This document shows positions 48,201 through 55,000 of a DNA stretch of 64,000 bases, one piece after another; the first letter of the stretch is position 1, and the number at the start of each line of letters is the position of its first letter. A program made the position numbers and the translations under genes. This DNA comes from Bathymodiolus brooksi. Lineage: Eukaryota; Mollusca; Bivalvia; Mytilida; Modiolidae. The stretch lies in contig OY804575.1 of assembly GCA_963680875.1 (NCBI GenBank), positions 29,602,494 through 29,666,493 on the forward strand, in the 5' to 3' direction. The notes beneath the pieces are model-generated. The model saw only the letters and a program-made list of their open reading frames with translations. It was not told the DNA's origin and did not search any database.

Positions 48201-49028
48201 GGTCTAGTAGTTTCAGAGGAGAAGATTTTTGAACAAGTTTATGATATACGATGGATGCCAAGTGATGGCAATGGCTTGGGCCAGGTGAGCTAAAAATCTT
48301 CTCCTCTGAAACTAGGAGCCACAATGAATTGTAACTTTGTAGGAATGATGTATAGGAGATCCTGTACAAAATTTCCATATTTTAATTTAGTGCTGAACAT
48401 ACAACTAATATGGCTGCCATAGGCAGTTCTTGTTTGTGATTGGCCAATTAATAAAAATATTCTTTAAAACCATTTGGCCAAATTAATTGAAATTTGGAAA
48501 GAAGCACCTACAAAAATGTATGGAAGGTTCTGTTTAAAGTTTCCTCAAAACAAAATGACAGGCGAGTGACACAGCCCACTGAGCCTCTAGTTGTTATTTC
48601 CCCTTCATAATTCAAGGTTTTACATGGAATATATCATTCAATCGTCTACATATAACAAAATTTTATAAATTATCCAGTGGTGTTTTCTTATTAATATAGT
48701 AATTTTTTTATTGTTTTTTTAAACAGAATCCAGAAAATTGCTAAAATCTACAATAGGAGTTGTGAAAACATTGGAAATTGATGAAAAGGACAAGTGGATT
48801 TTAGAACAAAATAATAAAACACAAGTCAAGATTGAATGTGGAAGTAAACTATATACTACTGGTAATAGAAATAAACCAGAAAACATGATGACTCCTAGAC
48901 AAACCATTCAGTCTGTCAAAAGACATGCAGATGAAGAACAGTCACTAAACAATGTTGTTGTCAAGAAACATAAATTAGAAAAAAATAATGACCAATCAAA
49001 TGGTATCAAGGATAACAAAATAAAATAA
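30143..49028 (+). CDS. RPP30: Ribonuclease P/MRP protein subunit p30 (RPP30)
   Basis: Complete coding region on the + strand in 11 exons: 30143-30221, 34450-34532, 35750-35809, 37259-37333, 40220-40285, 42624-42713, 43389-43505, 44762-44791, 45226-45263, 45633-45712 and 48727-49028; 1020 nt, 339 residues. RPP30 is a nuclear subunit of RNase P (tRNA 5' maturation) and RNase MRP, with a TIM-barrel-like p30 domain. Landmarks are [10 protein letters not shown] (27-36), [26 protein letters not shown] (107-123), [38 protein letters not shown] and AKAAITTNC. Residues after ESRK form a tail of about 96, longer than the roughly 30-40 I recall in vertebrates, Lys-rich at the end. The start at 30143 aligns with homologues; an in-frame ATG lies 27 codons upstream (30062). 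All phases join cleanly. Confidence 0.93.
30661..30724. repeat. 32-bp tandem duplication
   Basis: TTGGGTGCGTTCACATTTGT followed by ACCAGTGGTAAA occurs twice, at 30661 and 30693, differing only at the end. Confidence 0.9.
31190..31480 (+). repeat. Segmental duplicate copy 1 (no SINE)
   Basis: Shares ATAATTGTCGCCAATCACGT, GTAAATTACTAATCACTTAA, AATTAATCATTAATTAATTT and later ATTTGACTTTCATTTTGAGG with 32850-33360. In this copy the position equivalent to the SINE site reads AATCTTTCAGCAAAAAAT, uninterrupted. Confidence 0.85.
32268..32345 (+). repeat. Dispersed repeat, fragment
   Basis: AGCCATCGTGTTGTCTGTCC...GATTACCCCTTTGGTATCTT then CAAACTTTTCT matches the 3' part of the repeat at 503. Confidence 0.6.
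32850..33360 (+). repeat. Segmental duplicate copy 2 (with SINE)
   Basis: Counterpart of 31190-31480, split by a SINE at 32989-33276. The flanks rejoin as AATCTTTTAACA plus AAAAAATATG, then ATGTGGTCAATTTGACTTTC as in copy 1. Confidence 0.85.
32989..33276 (+). mobile_element. Complete tRNA-derived SINE with 12-bp target duplication
   Basis: Flanked by AATCTTTTAACA at 32977-32988 and 33277-33288. Head GGGCGTGGGTGGCTCAATGA with A-box TGGCTCAATGAGTTAGG and B box GGGTTCGCACC. The body has GGCTTTGTAAATTGCAAAAA and GTTGCTTGCCCATGGTCGG; the 3' domain has TACTCCGGCTTCTTCCACCA, TGCCATGATATAGCTGAAAT and AAAGTGGCGTTAAAACACC; the tail is (AATC)n-like. 288 bp. Confidence 0.92.
33351..33568. repeat. 31-bp minisatellite, about 7 copies
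   Basis: GATTTGACAGGGGAAGTTTT then AACTTGGGGAC (31 bp) in tandem with a few substitutions. It appears to have grown from the adjoining GGGGCCGATTTGAC motif, which also occurs, unexpanded, at 31415-31470. Confidence 0.92.
34115..34178 (+). mobile_element. LINE 3' tail with (TATTG)n
   Basis: GTTATTGCCCCTTGAGGGAC, CCTAATTGGAATAAAAATAT, then TGTATTGTATTGTATTATT. The GGGACC...GGAATAAA plus pentanucleotide end matches the pattern of a CR1/Jockey-type tail; the body is missing. Confidence 0.6.
34450..34532 (+). CDS. RPP30: RPP30 exon 2
   Basis: Acceptor TTTAAATAG/TAGGTTATG, donor GAATAT/GTGAGT; 83 nt. Encodes [20 protein letters not shown] and [12 protein letters not shown]-less acceptor, but the phase and the GYEVVAINH motif fix it. 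Confidence 0.93.
34533..35749. other. RPP30 intron 2, remainder
   Basis: Contains the tRNA-like SINE head at 34848 and otherwise AT-rich DNA with no supported feature. Confidence 0.6.
34848..34922 (+). mobile_element. tRNA-like SINE head remnant
   Basis: TTTCCTTTAGCTCAGTTGGG contains a consensus A box (TAGCTCAGTTGG). The B-box position reads GGGAATCATATCCC, which departs from GGTTCGAnTCC, and the acceptor stem does not pair. A decayed SINE or tRNA pseudogene, not a working tRNA. Confidence 0.5.
35750..35809 (+). CDS. RPP30: RPP30 exon 3
   Basis: Acceptor TTCATTATAG/CAACCA, donor TTAAAA/GTAGGT; exactly 20 codons, [20 protein letters not shown]. This part is variable in the family and is placed by frame and splice sites. 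Confidence 0.82.
36274..36731. mobile_element. MITE-like element with 62-bp internal minisatellite
   Basis: Left end TACAGTGAAACATATCTAAT, right end GTTCTACTGTA (36721-36731). Inside the left end is a 62-bp unit with ACACACCAAGGGACCAGGGA, AATGTGTCAGATTGTAC, GATGTCAGAACCTGTCTAAT repeated six times (starts about 36291, 36353, 36415, 36477, 36539, 36601). The ORF at 36506 is a by-product. Confidence 0.8.
36858..36975 (-). repeat. Dispersed repeat, antisense copy
   Basis: Same family as 503 and 17880: - strand GGGTTGATGTTTCACAATCT, TTAGTTTTTTGTGTGATGTT, TAGTGGACCATTGTTTGTC, CATTGTATTGTCTG and GATTGCCCCTTTAGTATC. Confidence 0.6.
37259..37333 (+). CDS. RPP30: RPP30 exon 4
   Basis: Acceptor CATATTTTAG/TGTGGA, donor AAATTG/GTAGGC; 25 codons, [20 protein letters not shown] then QLHKL. 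It corresponds to the strand region with R.IK.L.RLT in vertebrates. Confidence 0.93.
37768..37830. repeat. Perfect 30-bp inverted repeat, 3-nt loop
   Basis: Left arm 37768-37797 (ACAGGTGATTTATAATGATG ATGACCATGG) and right arm 37801-37830 are exact complements separated by AAG. The transcript of this RPP30 intron would fold into an uninterrupted 30-bp hairpin. No cap of the H-family is present. Confidence 0.95.
38129..39835 (+). mobile_element. Penelope-like element insertion
   Basis: Boundaries are set by the interrupted MITE: unique sequence starts about 38129 and ends about 39835. The 3' part after the ORF contains ATGCCTGTACCAAGTCAGGG and GGAGTTCGGTAATTTTG, sequences I associate with recurrent bivalve retroelement 3' ends. 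No LTR is present. Confidence 0.75.
38131..39462 (+). CDS. Penelope-like reverse transcriptase ORF, 5'-truncated
   Basis: Open frame of 443 codons ending TAA at 39460-39462. The annotated first codon is GTG; the first ATG is 38143. Likely RT motifs are YWIPKLHK (Penelope-type PKxHK box), [15 protein letters not shown] (motif A Asp), [20 protein letters not shown] (motif B), [11 protein letters not shown] (catalytic YxDD) and [13 protein letters not shown]. The order and spacing fit Penelope-like RTs better than LINE or LTR RTs. No GIY-YIG endonuclease follows. An in-frame stop at 38119 and the MITE junction immediately upstream indicate the N-terminus was lost on insertion. The RT core has no internal stop, so it is young or selected. 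Confidence 0.85.
   Translation: MNNIMFVCKSYYYECLIKELGINNNTSSNTTYKPTSFDKDEILANHRSSFMTSLNIPSGKESEDLPCLYWIPKLHKTPYKERYIARSSTCSTKELSIHLTKILSAVKEGQQKYCETVYSRSGINHMWILKNSKDLLDNLKSRSFSQVSSIKTFDFSTLYTTLPHDKLKTCLKETIRKAFSHRNYGSKFVVLGYNSTYFSNKIQKGKTCYSEEQVISMLEFLIDNIFVSFEGILFQQVVGIPMGTNCAPLLADLFLYSYESEFLQKLVKDKKIHEDRAFNFTYRYIDDILSINNSRFAEFLPLIYPPELEVKETTDTASSASFLDLYLEFDDSGQINTKIYDKRDDFNFKIINFPNMCSNIPVSPAYGVYISQLIRYARASSNYSDFLKRHLHLRNRLLDQGYKKICLIRSLKKFIFRYQDLVEIYSVSAEKIINDGFSYSENV
40031..40172. repeat. 59-bp tandem duplication and (TA)n microsatellite
   Basis: TGTATTTTTATTGCACTTTT, AATTTAAATT, GGCATTATTGTACACTTATT occurs twice (40031 and 40090), followed at about 40149 by an uninterrupted (TA) run. 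Confidence 0.88.
40220..40285 (+). CDS. RPP30: RPP30 exon 5
   Basis: Acceptor AATGTTTCAG/CAAACA, donor TTTCAT/GTAAGT; 22 codons, [20 protein letters not shown] and FH. The (F/Y)D(I/V)xAVxPxTEKLFH motif is the clearest RPP30 signature. Confidence 0.96.
40752..40870. repeat. 57-bp tandem duplication
   Basis: GTTATACAATATACAACTAG, GAAGAACTG, AGATACCTAAAA, TATGTCTCCCCTTA occurs twice (40752 and about 40809); the second copy has a TTTT insertion and a C-to-T change. Confidence 0.88.
41500..41888 (+). repeat. Two-unit dispersed repeat ending in a CTCCCTTCG palindrome
   Basis: Two tandem units of about 160 bp, each with ATTTGACCTTGAGRTCAAAG, GTCAAKGTC, AAGGTCATTAYGGTATGC, CACACCACCT, TGGTCATGCACCCACATAC, GACCTATCT and GTTATGGYCCGGACAAG. 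The end carries ATGTCTCCCTTCG-TTCGAAGGGGAAACAT. I recall very similar repeats as abundant in bivalve genomes. Confidence 0.75.
41886..42003 (-). mobile_element. Palindromic hairpin element H6 (reverse orientation)
   Basis: Arms ATAATTAATTACTCTTTGTG...CAATAGCAGGA and TCCTGCTATTG...ACAAAGAGCAATTAATTGT pair over about 35 nt. The cap is on the right side, inverted: 12 bp of TGTTTTATTATA match the family cap. The centre has ACCCGAG. It abuts or overlaps the end of the repeat at 41500. Confidence 0.7.
42409..42585. mobile_element. Intact MITE of the TATAAAGGGCA family
   Basis: Runs from TATAAAGTCAAACCTGCCCT to CCTACAGGTTTAACTGTA, 177 bp, with two internal TATAAAGGGCARC motifs. It is the uninterrupted reference copy for the split element at 38032-39921. 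Confidence 0.8.
42624..42713 (+). CDS. RPP30: RPP30 exon 6
   Basis: Acceptor CTTATTTCAG/ATTGCA, donor AATGTT/GTGAGT; 30 codons, [20 protein letters not shown] then [13 protein letters not shown]...KRP.INVA is strongly conserved. Confidence 0.95.
42714..43388. other. RPP30 intron 6
   Basis: AT-rich intron with no feature I can support. Confidence 0.7.
43389..43505 (+). CDS. RPP30: RPP30 exon 7
   Basis: Acceptor CTATTCCAG/GCATTAG, donor GGAAAG/GTAATA; 39 codons, [20 protein letters not shown] then [33 protein letters not shown] is a family hallmark. Confidence 0.96.
43777..43922 (+). mobile_element. Palindromic hairpin element H5
   Basis: Cap TTCGGTATAATAAAACA (43777-43793), identical to H2. 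Arms of about 60 nt: ACAATTATTGCCTGCACTTG, GGTGAACATCATAATT pair with AATTATGATGTTCACC, AAGTGCAGGCAATAATTGT. The centre is TTTTCCCTCGGGAAAACAAC followed by ACCCCTCGGG. The right tip reads ATTGTATAA. Confidence 0.87.
44340..44521. mobile_element. MITE, unexpanded relative of 14418
   Basis: Ends TACAGTGAAACCTGGTAAAA and GATAGGTTTGACTGTA. The interior has one AACCCTGAATGAACTGGAAT module followed by ACTTTAAATCAAGTTCCAAT, ATAGGAAATCTTAGTAAAT, CCTGTCTATTCCGAACA and AAAAGTTGGTC, in the same order as in 14418-14920. Confidence 0.8.
44762..44791 (+). CDS. RPP30: RPP30 exon 8 (30-nt microexon)
   Basis: Acceptor CTTTTTCAG/AATGTT, donor AAAAG/GTGAAT; 10 codons, [10 protein letters not shown]. Combined with exon 7 it restores CKGKNVVITSG, a conserved strand of the p30 domain. 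Confidence 0.92.
44792..45225. other. RPP30 intron 8
   Basis: AT-rich intron with no feature recognised. Confidence 0.7.
45226..45263 (+). CDS. RPP30: RPP30 exon 9 (38 nt)
   Basis: Acceptor ATATTTCAG/GCTATG, donor AATTT/GTATCC. Encodes [12 protein letters not shown] and two bases of Leu; joined to exon 10 it gives [17 protein letters not shown], a strongly conserved motif. Confidence 0.93.
45264..45632. other. RPP30 intron 9
   Basis: Short AT-rich intron; no feature recognised. Confidence 0.7.
45633..45712 (+). CDS. RPP30: RPP30 exon 10
   Basis: Acceptor CATCATTAG/AGGTTTA, donor GCAG/GTAAAG; 80 nt, [20 protein letters not shown] then QSLLLHA. AKAAxxTNC is the conserved C-terminal helix of the p30 domain. 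Confidence 0.95.
45750..45830. repeat. MITE fragment, ACCTGTCTAAACTGGACACC type
   Basis: CAGTTAAACCTGTCTAAACT, GGACACCTTAGGGAGCAACA, TAGAATAGACAGGTATTC. It is an end piece related to the MITEs at 14418 and 44340 and shows the single-copy tip before any tandem expansion. Confidence 0.6.
46020..46235. mobile_element. MITE related to 9385-9672
   Basis: Shares AAAACTTGTCAAATTTA, AGAAACAAGCGTCATTC, CAGGTACCAGAAA and the terminal ATTGCAGGATAA with the copy at 9385. The left end is degenerate (TTTTACAATGTC). Confidence 0.6.
46500..46670. mobile_element. MITE of the TATAAAGGGCA family, left-damaged
   Basis: CACTGGCTATAAGGGCAGTC, CCATTAATGAATAGTGTATA, TTTAACCTGTATATAATGGG, CAACTGCTCATAAAGAGCAA, ATACAGGTTTGCCTGTATA. 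The left terminal repeat is eroded. Confidence 0.7.
46796..48590. mobile_element. Composite bivalve-type repeat with AGCTCACCT ends
   Basis: Starts with a short hairpin (AGCTCACCTCGCGG...TCTTGTGAGCT). It contains about four tandem units of roughly 150 bp marked by CTCCTCTGAAACYGCT, GCCAAATGAACCGAAACTT and GTAGGAAGCATCTATGGAAG (starts about 46871, 47026, 47174, 47327), then a section bounded by AGCTCACCTGGGTA (47497) and GGGCCAGGTGAGCT (ending about 48290), then another unit from 48301. The pattern matches very abundant bivalve repeats as I remember them; the class is uncertain. Confidence 0.7.
48727..49028 (+). CDS. RPP30: RPP30 exon 11 (terminal)
   Basis: Acceptor TTTTTTAAACAG/AATCC; 302 nt ending in TAA at 49026-49028. 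ESRK closes the conserved domain. The next 96 residues ([20 protein letters not shown]..., [10 protein letters not shown]..., [12 protein letters not shown]) are family-specific tail, Lys/Asn-rich with NLS-like basic clusters. Confidence 0.9.
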
Positions 49029-49088
49029 TTAATAACAATATATAAGTTGTGGTCAATTCATAATCAGTATCTCCAAACAGCATCTAGA

Positions 49089-49094
49089 AATAAA
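49089..49094 (+). promoter_or_regulatory. RPP30 polyadenylation signal AATAAA
   Basis: AATAAA 61 bp after the RPP30 stop. The satellite array starts 4 bp further on, so the usual 10-30 nt cleavage distance puts the mRNA 3' end inside the first satellite unit. Confidence 0.65.
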
Positions 49095-49097
49095 CTT

Positions 49098-52000
49098 GGT
49101 TTTCACCCTATGTGTTTATAAATGTCAGGACTTTCAACCAATGTGATATATACTTCTGTTTGTCATGTGGTTTTCATCCTATGTGTTTATAAATGTCAGG
49201 ACTTTCAACCAATGTGATATATACTTCTGTTTGTCATGTGGTTTTCATCCTATGTGTTTATAAATGTCAGGACTTTCAACCAATGTGATATATACTTCTG
49301 TTTGTCATGTGGTTTTCATCATGTGTTTATAAATGTCAGGACTTTCAACCAATGTGATATATACTTCTGTTTGTCATGTGGTTTTCACCCTATGTGTTTA
49401 TAAATGTCAGGACTTTCAACCAATGTGATATATACTTCTGTTTGTCATGTGGTTTTCATCCTATGTGTTTATAAATGTCAGGACTTTCAACCAATGTGAT
49501 ATATACTTGTTTGTCATGTGGTTTTCACCCTATGTGTTTATAAATGTCAGTACTTTCAACCAATGTGATATATACTTCTGTTTGTCATGTGGTTTTCATC
49601 CTATGTGTTTATAAATGTCAGGACTTTCAACCAATGTGATATATACTTCTGTTTGTCATGTGGTTTTCATCATGTGTTTATAAATGTCAGGACTTTCAAC
49701 CAATGTGATATATACTTCTGTTTGTCATGTGGTTTTCACCCTATGTGTTTATAAATGTCAGGACTTTCAACCAATGTGATATATACTTCTGTTTGTCATG
49801 TGGTTTTCATCCTATGTGTTTATAAATGTCAGGACTTTCAACCAATGTGATATATACTTCTGTTTGTCATGTGGTTTTCATCCTATGTGTTTATAAATGT
49901 CAGGACTTTCAACCCATGTGATATATACTTGTTTGTCATGTGGTTTTCACCCTATGTGTTTATAAATGTCAGGACTTTCAACCAATGTGATATATACTTC
50001 TGTTTGTCATGTGGTTTTCACCCTATGTGTTTATAAATGTCAGTACTTTCAACCAATGTGATATATACTTCTGTTTGTCATGTGGTTTTCATCCTATGTG
50101 TTTATAAATGTCAGGACTTTCAACCAATGTGATATCTACTTCTGTTTGTCATGTGGTTTTCATCCTATGTGTTTATAAATGTCAGGACTTTCAACCAATG
50201 TGATATATACTTCTGTTTGTCATGTGGTTTTCATCCTATGTGTTTATAAATGTCAGGACTTTCAACCAATGTGATATATACTTCTGTTTGTCATGTGGTT
50301 TTCATCCTATGTGTTTATAAATGTCAGGACTTTCAACCAATGTGATATATACTTCTGTTTGTCATGTGGTTTTCACCCTATGTGTTTATGAATGTCAGGA
50401 CTTTCAACCAATGTGATATATACTTCTGTTTGTCATGTGGTTTTCATCCTATGTGTTTATAAATGTCAGGACTTTCAACCAATGTGATATATACTTCTGT
50501 TTGTCATGTGGTTTTCACCCTATGTGTTTATAAATGTCAGGACTTTCAACCAATGTGATATATACTTCTGTTTGTCATGTGGTTTTCATCCTATGTGTTT
50601 ATAAATGTCAGGACTTTCAACCAATGTGATATCTACTTCTGTTTGTCATGTGGCTTTCCCCCTATGTGTTTATTAATGTCAGGACTTTCAACCAATGTGA
50701 TATATACTTCTGTTTGTCATGTGGTTTTCACCTTATGTGTTTATAAATGTCAGGACTTTCAACCAATGTGATATATACTTCTGTTTGTCATGTAGTTTTC
50801 ATCCTATGTGTTTATAACTGTCAGGACTTTCAACCAATGTGATATCTACTTCTGTTTGTCATGTGGTTTTCACTCTATGTGTTTATTAATGTCAGGACTT
50901 TCAACCAATGTGATATATACTTCTGTTTGTCATGTGGTTTTCACCTTATGTGTTTATAAATGTCAGTACTTTCAACCAATGTGATATATACTTCTGTTTG
51001 TCGTGGTTTTCATCCTATGTGTTTATAAATGTCAGGACTTTCAACCAATGTGATATATACTTCTGTTTGTCATGTGGTTTTCACCCTATGTGTTTATTAA
51101 TGTCAGGACTTTCAACCAATGTGATATATACTTCTGTTTGTCATGTGGTTTTCACCCTATGTGTTTATAAATGTCAGGACTTTCAACCAATGTGATATAT
51201 ACTTCTGTTTGTCATGTGGTTTTCACCCTGTGTTTATAAATGTCAGTACTTTCAACCAATGTGATATATACTTCTGTTTGTCATGTGGTTTTCATCCTAT
51301 GTGTTTATTAATGTCAGGACTTTCAACCAATGTGATATATACTTCTGTTTGTCATGTGGTTTTCACCCTATGTGTTTATAAATGTCAGGACTTTCAACCA
51401 ATGTGATATATACTTCTGTTTGTCATGTGGTTTTCACCCTATGTGTTTATAAATGTCAGTACTTTCAACCAATGTGATATATACTTGTTTGTCATGTGGT
51501 TTTCATCCTATGTGTTTATAAATGTCAGGACTTTCAACCAATGTGATATATACTTCTGTTTGTCATGTGGTTTTCACCCTATGTGTTTATAAATGTCAGG
51601 ACTTTCAACCAATGTGATATATACTTCTGTTTGTCATGTGGTTTTCACTCTATGTGTTTATAAATGTCAGGGCTTTCAACCAATGTGATATATACTTCTG
51701 TTTGTCATGTGGTTTTCACCCTGTGTTTATAAATGTCAGGACTTTCAACCAATGTGATATATACTTGTTTGTCATGTGGTTTTCACCCTATGTGTTTATA
51801 AATGTCAGGACTTTCAACCAATGTGATATATACTTCTGTTTGTCATGTGGTTTTCACTCTATGTGTTTATAAATGTCAGGACTTTTAACCAATGTGATAT
51901 ATACTTGTTTGTCATGTTGTTTTCACCCTATGTGTTTATAAATGTCAGGACTTTCAACCAATGTGATATATACTTCTGTTTGTCATGTGGTTTTCACCCT

Positions 52001-55000
52001 ATGTGTTTATAAATGTCAGTACTTTCAACCAATGTGATATATACTTCTGTTTGTCATGTGGTTTTCATCCTATGTGTTTATTAATGTCAGGACTTTCAAC
52101 CAATGTGATATATACTTCTGTTTGTCATGTGGTTTTCACCCTATGTGTTTATAAATGTCAGGACTTTCAACCAATGTGATATATACTTCTGTTTGTCATG
52201 TGGTTTTCACCCTATGTGTTTATAAATGTCAGGACTTTCAACCAATGTGATATATACTTCTGTTTGTCATGTGGTTTTCATCCTATGTGTTTATAAATGT
52301 CTGTACTTTCAACCAATGTGATATATACTTCTGTTTGTCATGTGGTTTTCACCCTATGTGTTTATAAATGTCAGGACTTTCAACCAATGTGATATATACT
52401 TCTGTTTGTCATGTGGTTTTCATCCTATGTGTTTATAAATGTCAGGACTTTCAACCAATGTGATATATACTTCTGTTTGTCATGTGGTTTTCTTCCTATG
52501 TGTTTATAAATGTCAGGACTTTCAACCAATGTGATATATACTTCTGTTTGTCATGTGGTTTTCACCCTATGTGTTTATAAATGTCAGGACTTTCAACCAA
52601 TGTGATATATACTTCTGTTTGTCATGTGGTTTTCATCCTATGTGTTTATAAATGTCAGGACTTTAAACCAATGTGATATATACTTCTGTTTGTCATGTGG
52701 TTTTCACTCTATGTGTTTATAAATGTCAGGACTTTCAACCAATGTGATATATACTTCTGTTTGTCATGTGGTTTTCATCCTATGTGTTTATAAATGTCAG
52801 GACTTTCAACCAATGTGATATATACTTCTGTTTGTCATGTGGTTTTCATCATGTGTTTATAAATGTCAGGACTTTCAACCAATGTGATATATACTTCTGT
52901 TTGTCATGTGGTTTTCACCCTATGTGTTTATAAATGTCAGGACTTTCAACCAATGTGATATATACTTCTGTTTGTCATGTGGTTTTCATCCTATGTGTTT
53001 ATAAATGTCAGGACTTTCAACCAATGTGATATATACTTGTTTGTCATGTGGTTTTCACCCTATGTGTTTATAAATGTCAGTACTTTCAACCAATGTGATA
53101 TATACTTCTGTTTGTCATGTGGTTTTCATCCTATGTGTTTATAAATGTCAGGACTTTCAACCAATGTAATATATACTTCTGTTTGTCATGTGGTTTTCAC
53201 CCTATGTGTTTATAAATGTCAGGACTTTCAACCAATGTGATATATACTTCTGTTTGTCATGTGGTTTTCACCCTATGTGTTTATGAATGTCAGGACTTTC
53301 AACCAATGTGATATATACTTCTGTTTGTCATGTGGTTTTCATCCTATGTGTTTATAAATGTCAGGACTTTCAACCAATGTGATATATACTTCTGTTTGTC
53401 ATGTGGTTTTCATCCTATGTGTTTATAAATGTCAGGACTTTCAACCCATGTGATATATACTTGTTTGTCATGTGGTTTTCACCCTATGTGTTTATAAATG
53501 TCAGGACTTTCAACCAATGTGATATATACTTCTGTTTGTCATGTGGTTTTCACCCTATGTGTTTATAAATGTCAGTACTTTCAACCAATGTGATATATAC
53601 TTCTGTTTGTCATGTGGTTTTCATCCTATGTGTTTATAAATGTCAGGACTTTCAACCAATGTGATATCTACTTCTGTTTGTCATGTGGTTTTCATCCTAT
53701 GTGTTTATAAATGTCAGGACTTTCAACCAATGTGATATATACTTCTGTTTGTCATGTGGTTTTCATCCTATGTGTTTATAAATGTCAGGACTTTCAACCA
53801 ATGTGATATATACTTCTGTTTGTCATGTGGTTTTCATCCTATGTGTTTATAAATGTCAGGACTTTCAACCAATGTGATATATACTTCTGTTTGTCATGTG
53901 GTTTTCACCCTATGTGTTTATAAATGTCAGGACTTTCAACCAATGTGATATATACTTCTGTTTGTCATGTGGTTTTCCTCCTATGTGTTTATAAATGTCA
54001 GGACTTTCAACCAATGTGATATATACTTCTGTTTGTCATGTGGTTTTCACCCTATGTGTTTATAAATGTCAGGACTTTCAACCAATGTGATATATACTTC
54101 TGTTTGTCATGTGGTTTTCATCCTATGTGTTTATAAATGTCAGGACTTTCAACCAATGTGATATCTACTTCTGTTTGTCATGTGGCTTTCACCCTATGTG
54201 TTTATTAATGTCAGGACTTTCAACCAATGTGATATATACTTCTGTTTGTCATGTGGTTTTCACCTTATGTGTTTATAAATGTCAGGACTTTCAACCAATG
54301 TGATATATACTTCTGTTTGTCATGTAGTTTTCATCCTATGTGTTTATAACTGTCAGGACTTTCAACCAATGTGATATCTACTTCTGTTTGTCATGTGGTT
54401 TTCACTCTATGTGTTTATTAATGTCAGGACTTTCAACCAATGTGATATATACTTCTGTTTGTCATGTGGTTTTCACCTTATGTGTTTATAAATGTCAGTA
54501 CTTTCAACCAATGTGATATATACTTCTGTTTGTCGTGGTTTTCATCCTATGTGTTTATAAATGTCAGGACTTTCAACCAATGTGATATATATTTCTGTTT
54601 GTCATGTGGTTTTCACCCTCTGTGTTTATTAATGTCAGGACTTTCAACCAATGTGATATATACTTCTGTTTGTCATGTGGTTTTCACCCTATGTGTTTAT
54701 AAATGTCAGGACTTTCAACCAATGTGATATATACTTCTGTTTGTCATGTGGTTTTCACCCTGTGTTTATAAATGTCAGTACTTTCAACCAATGTGATATA
54801 TACTTCTGTTTGTCATGTGGTTTTCATCCTATGTGTTTATTAATGTCAGGACTTTCAACCAATGTGATATATACTTCTGTTTGTCATGTGGTTTTCACCC
54901 TATGTGTTTATAAATGTCAGGACTTTCAACCAATGTGATATATACTTCTGTTTGTCATGTGGTTTTCACCCTATGTGTTTATAAATGTCAGTACTTTCAA

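Larger units (their letters stand above)
45713..48726. other. RPP30 intron 10, remainder
   Basis: Contains a MITE fragment (45750), a 9.4-kb-type MITE (46020), a TATAAAGGGCA MITE (46500) and a large composite repeat (46796-48590). Confidence 0.6.

Noticed and set aside
48178..48907. - strand ORFs overlapping the last RPP30 intron and exon
   Set aside because: They are antisense shadows of a dispersed repeat and of the RPP30 terminal exon.
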